Below are positions 63,392 through 64,000 of a stretch of DNA of 64,000 nucleotides, piece by piece. A program made the position numbers and the translations under genes. Position 1 is the first letter of the stretch; each line of letters opens with the position of its first letter. The notes under the pieces were generated by a model. It was given only the letters and a program-made list of their open reading frames with translations, was not told the DNA's origin and ran no database searches. This DNA comes from GCA-2746795 sp963747345 (GTDB lineage: Bacteria; Chloroflexota; Anaerolineae; Promineifilales; Promineifilaceae), in contig CAVVFA010000001.1 in NCBI GenBank assembly GCA_963747345.1, positions 496,001 to 560,000 of the forward strand, written 5' to 3'.

Positions 63392-63826
63392 TTAATCCTG
63401 ACAACCTGTACACACTCCAAACAACGAAATATGCCCTAAATCAGCCGTGAAGCCGTAATCACGCTGGAGTTGTTCATCCAGCGCCGCCAACACAGCCGCA
63501 TCGGCGTCAATCACATAATTGCAGTGGCGGCAGACGAGATGGATATGCGGCCCATGCCCTGTAGGGGCGTAAATGACCTGTCCACCTAAATCGGTGCGGG
63601 TGGCGATGCCTTGTTCCACGAGCATGTCGAGGGTGCGGTAAATCGTGGCGATGTTGACGGCACTGGTGCGTGTTTGCACTTGGGCGTAAACTTCTTCCGC
63701 TGTCAGATGATGGTCTCCGCTTAACAGGGCGTCTATAATCATTTCACGCTGTGGCGTAATGCGGAAGTGCCGTTGGCGCAATATTTCTACCACCGTTTCG
63801 GTGGATACCGTCTCAAAATTGTTCAT
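63392..63826 (-). CDS. Fur-family metalloregulator
   Basis: A 144-residue winged-helix repressor. Residues 20-85 form the DNA-binding domain (RITPQREMIIDALLSG, then LTAEEVYAQVQ, IATIYRTLDMLVEQG). The metal part has GPHIHLVCRHCNYV with the CxxC pair, and the end has LFGVCTGC with the second pair, so structural zinc is expected. The family includes Fur, Zur, Nur and PerR. Because it stands next to cbiMQO on the same strand, a nickel- or cobalt-sensing role like Nur is plausible but not shown. Start taken at 63826; an upstream in-frame Met is 10 residues earlier. Confidence 0.9.
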   Translation of the reverse strand: MNNFETVSTETVVEILRQRHFRITPQREMIIDALLSGDHHLTAEEVYAQVQTRTSAVNIATIYRTLDMLVEQGIATRTDLGGQVIYAPTGHGPHIHLVCRHCNYVIDADAAVLAALDEQLQRDYGFTADLGHISLFGVCTGCQD

Positions 63827-63864
63827 GCGAATTCTCTTTGTTGCGACTATTTGCAATAACGAAA

Positions 63865-63892
63865 ATTGTACATTAGTATGAACTTAAGTCAA
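63865..63892 (-). promoter_or_regulatory. Promoter of the Fur-family gene
   Basis: Minus strand: TTGACT, a 16-bp spacer and TACAAT, about 38 bases before the start at 63826. The spacer and flanks are AT-rich, as expected for autoregulation, but I cannot define an operator. Confidence 0.6.
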
Positions 63893-63947
63893 TACCATGC
63901 AGTTGCAAAATATACTCAGCGTGGTCATAAAGTTACATTTTAATTGG

Positions 63948-64000
63948 TGGCAAGTTGCAGGTTGCAAGTTACTCTGGAAAAATTCACGTGCAACCTGCAA
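63948..64000. repeat. TTGCAGGTTGCA-type repeat at the window edge
   Basis: GCAAGTTGCAGGTTGCAAG and, at the end, GTGCAACCTGCAA form an inverted pair. Similar units lie at 33625-33785. Confidence 0.5.

Overview
The window looks like chromosomal DNA of an uncultured Chloroflexota bacterium (Anaerolineae-like). That placement is inference from several traits: lipoproteins with Thr/Pro-rich linkers behind the lipobox, a secreted beta-helix protein ending in FLPLVIK, a glutaredoxin-thioredoxin reductase fusion, NYN and VanW proteins, and FHA/GAF and 7TM histidine kinases. There are no rRNA genes, phage genes, CRISPR arrays or recognisable transposases. One tRNA gene (Glu, CTC) is present.

Layout. 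0-6.1 kb: an AAA ATPase, an unknown protein, a lipoprotein, an acidic helical protein and a von Willebrand A lipoprotein. 6.3-6.5 kb: a probable free-standing structured RNA with its own promoter and terminator. 6.6-12.2 kb: NYN protein, PcrA/UvrD helicase, Grx-TrxR fusion and an EamA exporter. 12.3-18.3 kb: cupin, tRNA-Glu, PEP-synthase regulator, 7TM histidine kinase and AarF/UbiB kinase. 18.4-20 kb: signal peptidase II, a monothiol glutaredoxin, a small Cys protein, and a BrnA antitoxin beside a truncated BrnT toxin. 20.4-30.2 kb: secreted beta-helix protein, M50-like membrane protease with cyclic-nucleotide-binding domains, HIT, pentapeptide and papain-like proteins. 30.3-35.9 kb: an ABC exporter pair, PfkB kinase, glutaredoxin and haem O synthase. 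36.3-48.1 kb: WD40-like/TolB-like membrane protein, M23 peptidase, amidase, zinc alcohol dehydrogenase, FHA-GAF histidine kinase, a glycosyltransferase-like membrane protein and a GH26-like hydrolase. 48.1-54.7 kb: rlmB, an unknown gene and cysS in one transcription unit, then PIN-TRAM and VanW proteins. 54.9-63.9 kb: GNAT acetyltransferase, an intact FtsX-type permease, MATE exporter, HD phosphohydrolase and a cobalt/nickel uptake operon (cbiM-cbiQ-cbiO) beside a Fur-family regulator.

The most striking feature is not a gene. The 10-bp palindrome AACGGCCGTT occurs about 59 times, roughly once per 1.1 kb, where chance predicts about 0.06. It lies mostly inside coding sequence, in all three reading frames, read as Thr-Ala-Val, Asn-Gly-Arg or Arg-Pro. 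This resembles the HIP1 highly iterated palindrome of cyanobacteria but has a different sequence. Two adjacent copies form a transcription terminator, and one copy sits in the spacer of the tRNA promoter. Many other dispersed intergenic repeats are present, including a duplicated 115-bp MITE-like element.

About 30 frameshifts break otherwise normal genes, and nearly all need one base to be skipped. They are most simply explained by insertion-type sequencing errors, so the broken genes are annotated here at full length. Several genes have promoter motifs ending only 6-9 nt before the start codon and no ribosome binding site, which suggests leaderless mRNAs.
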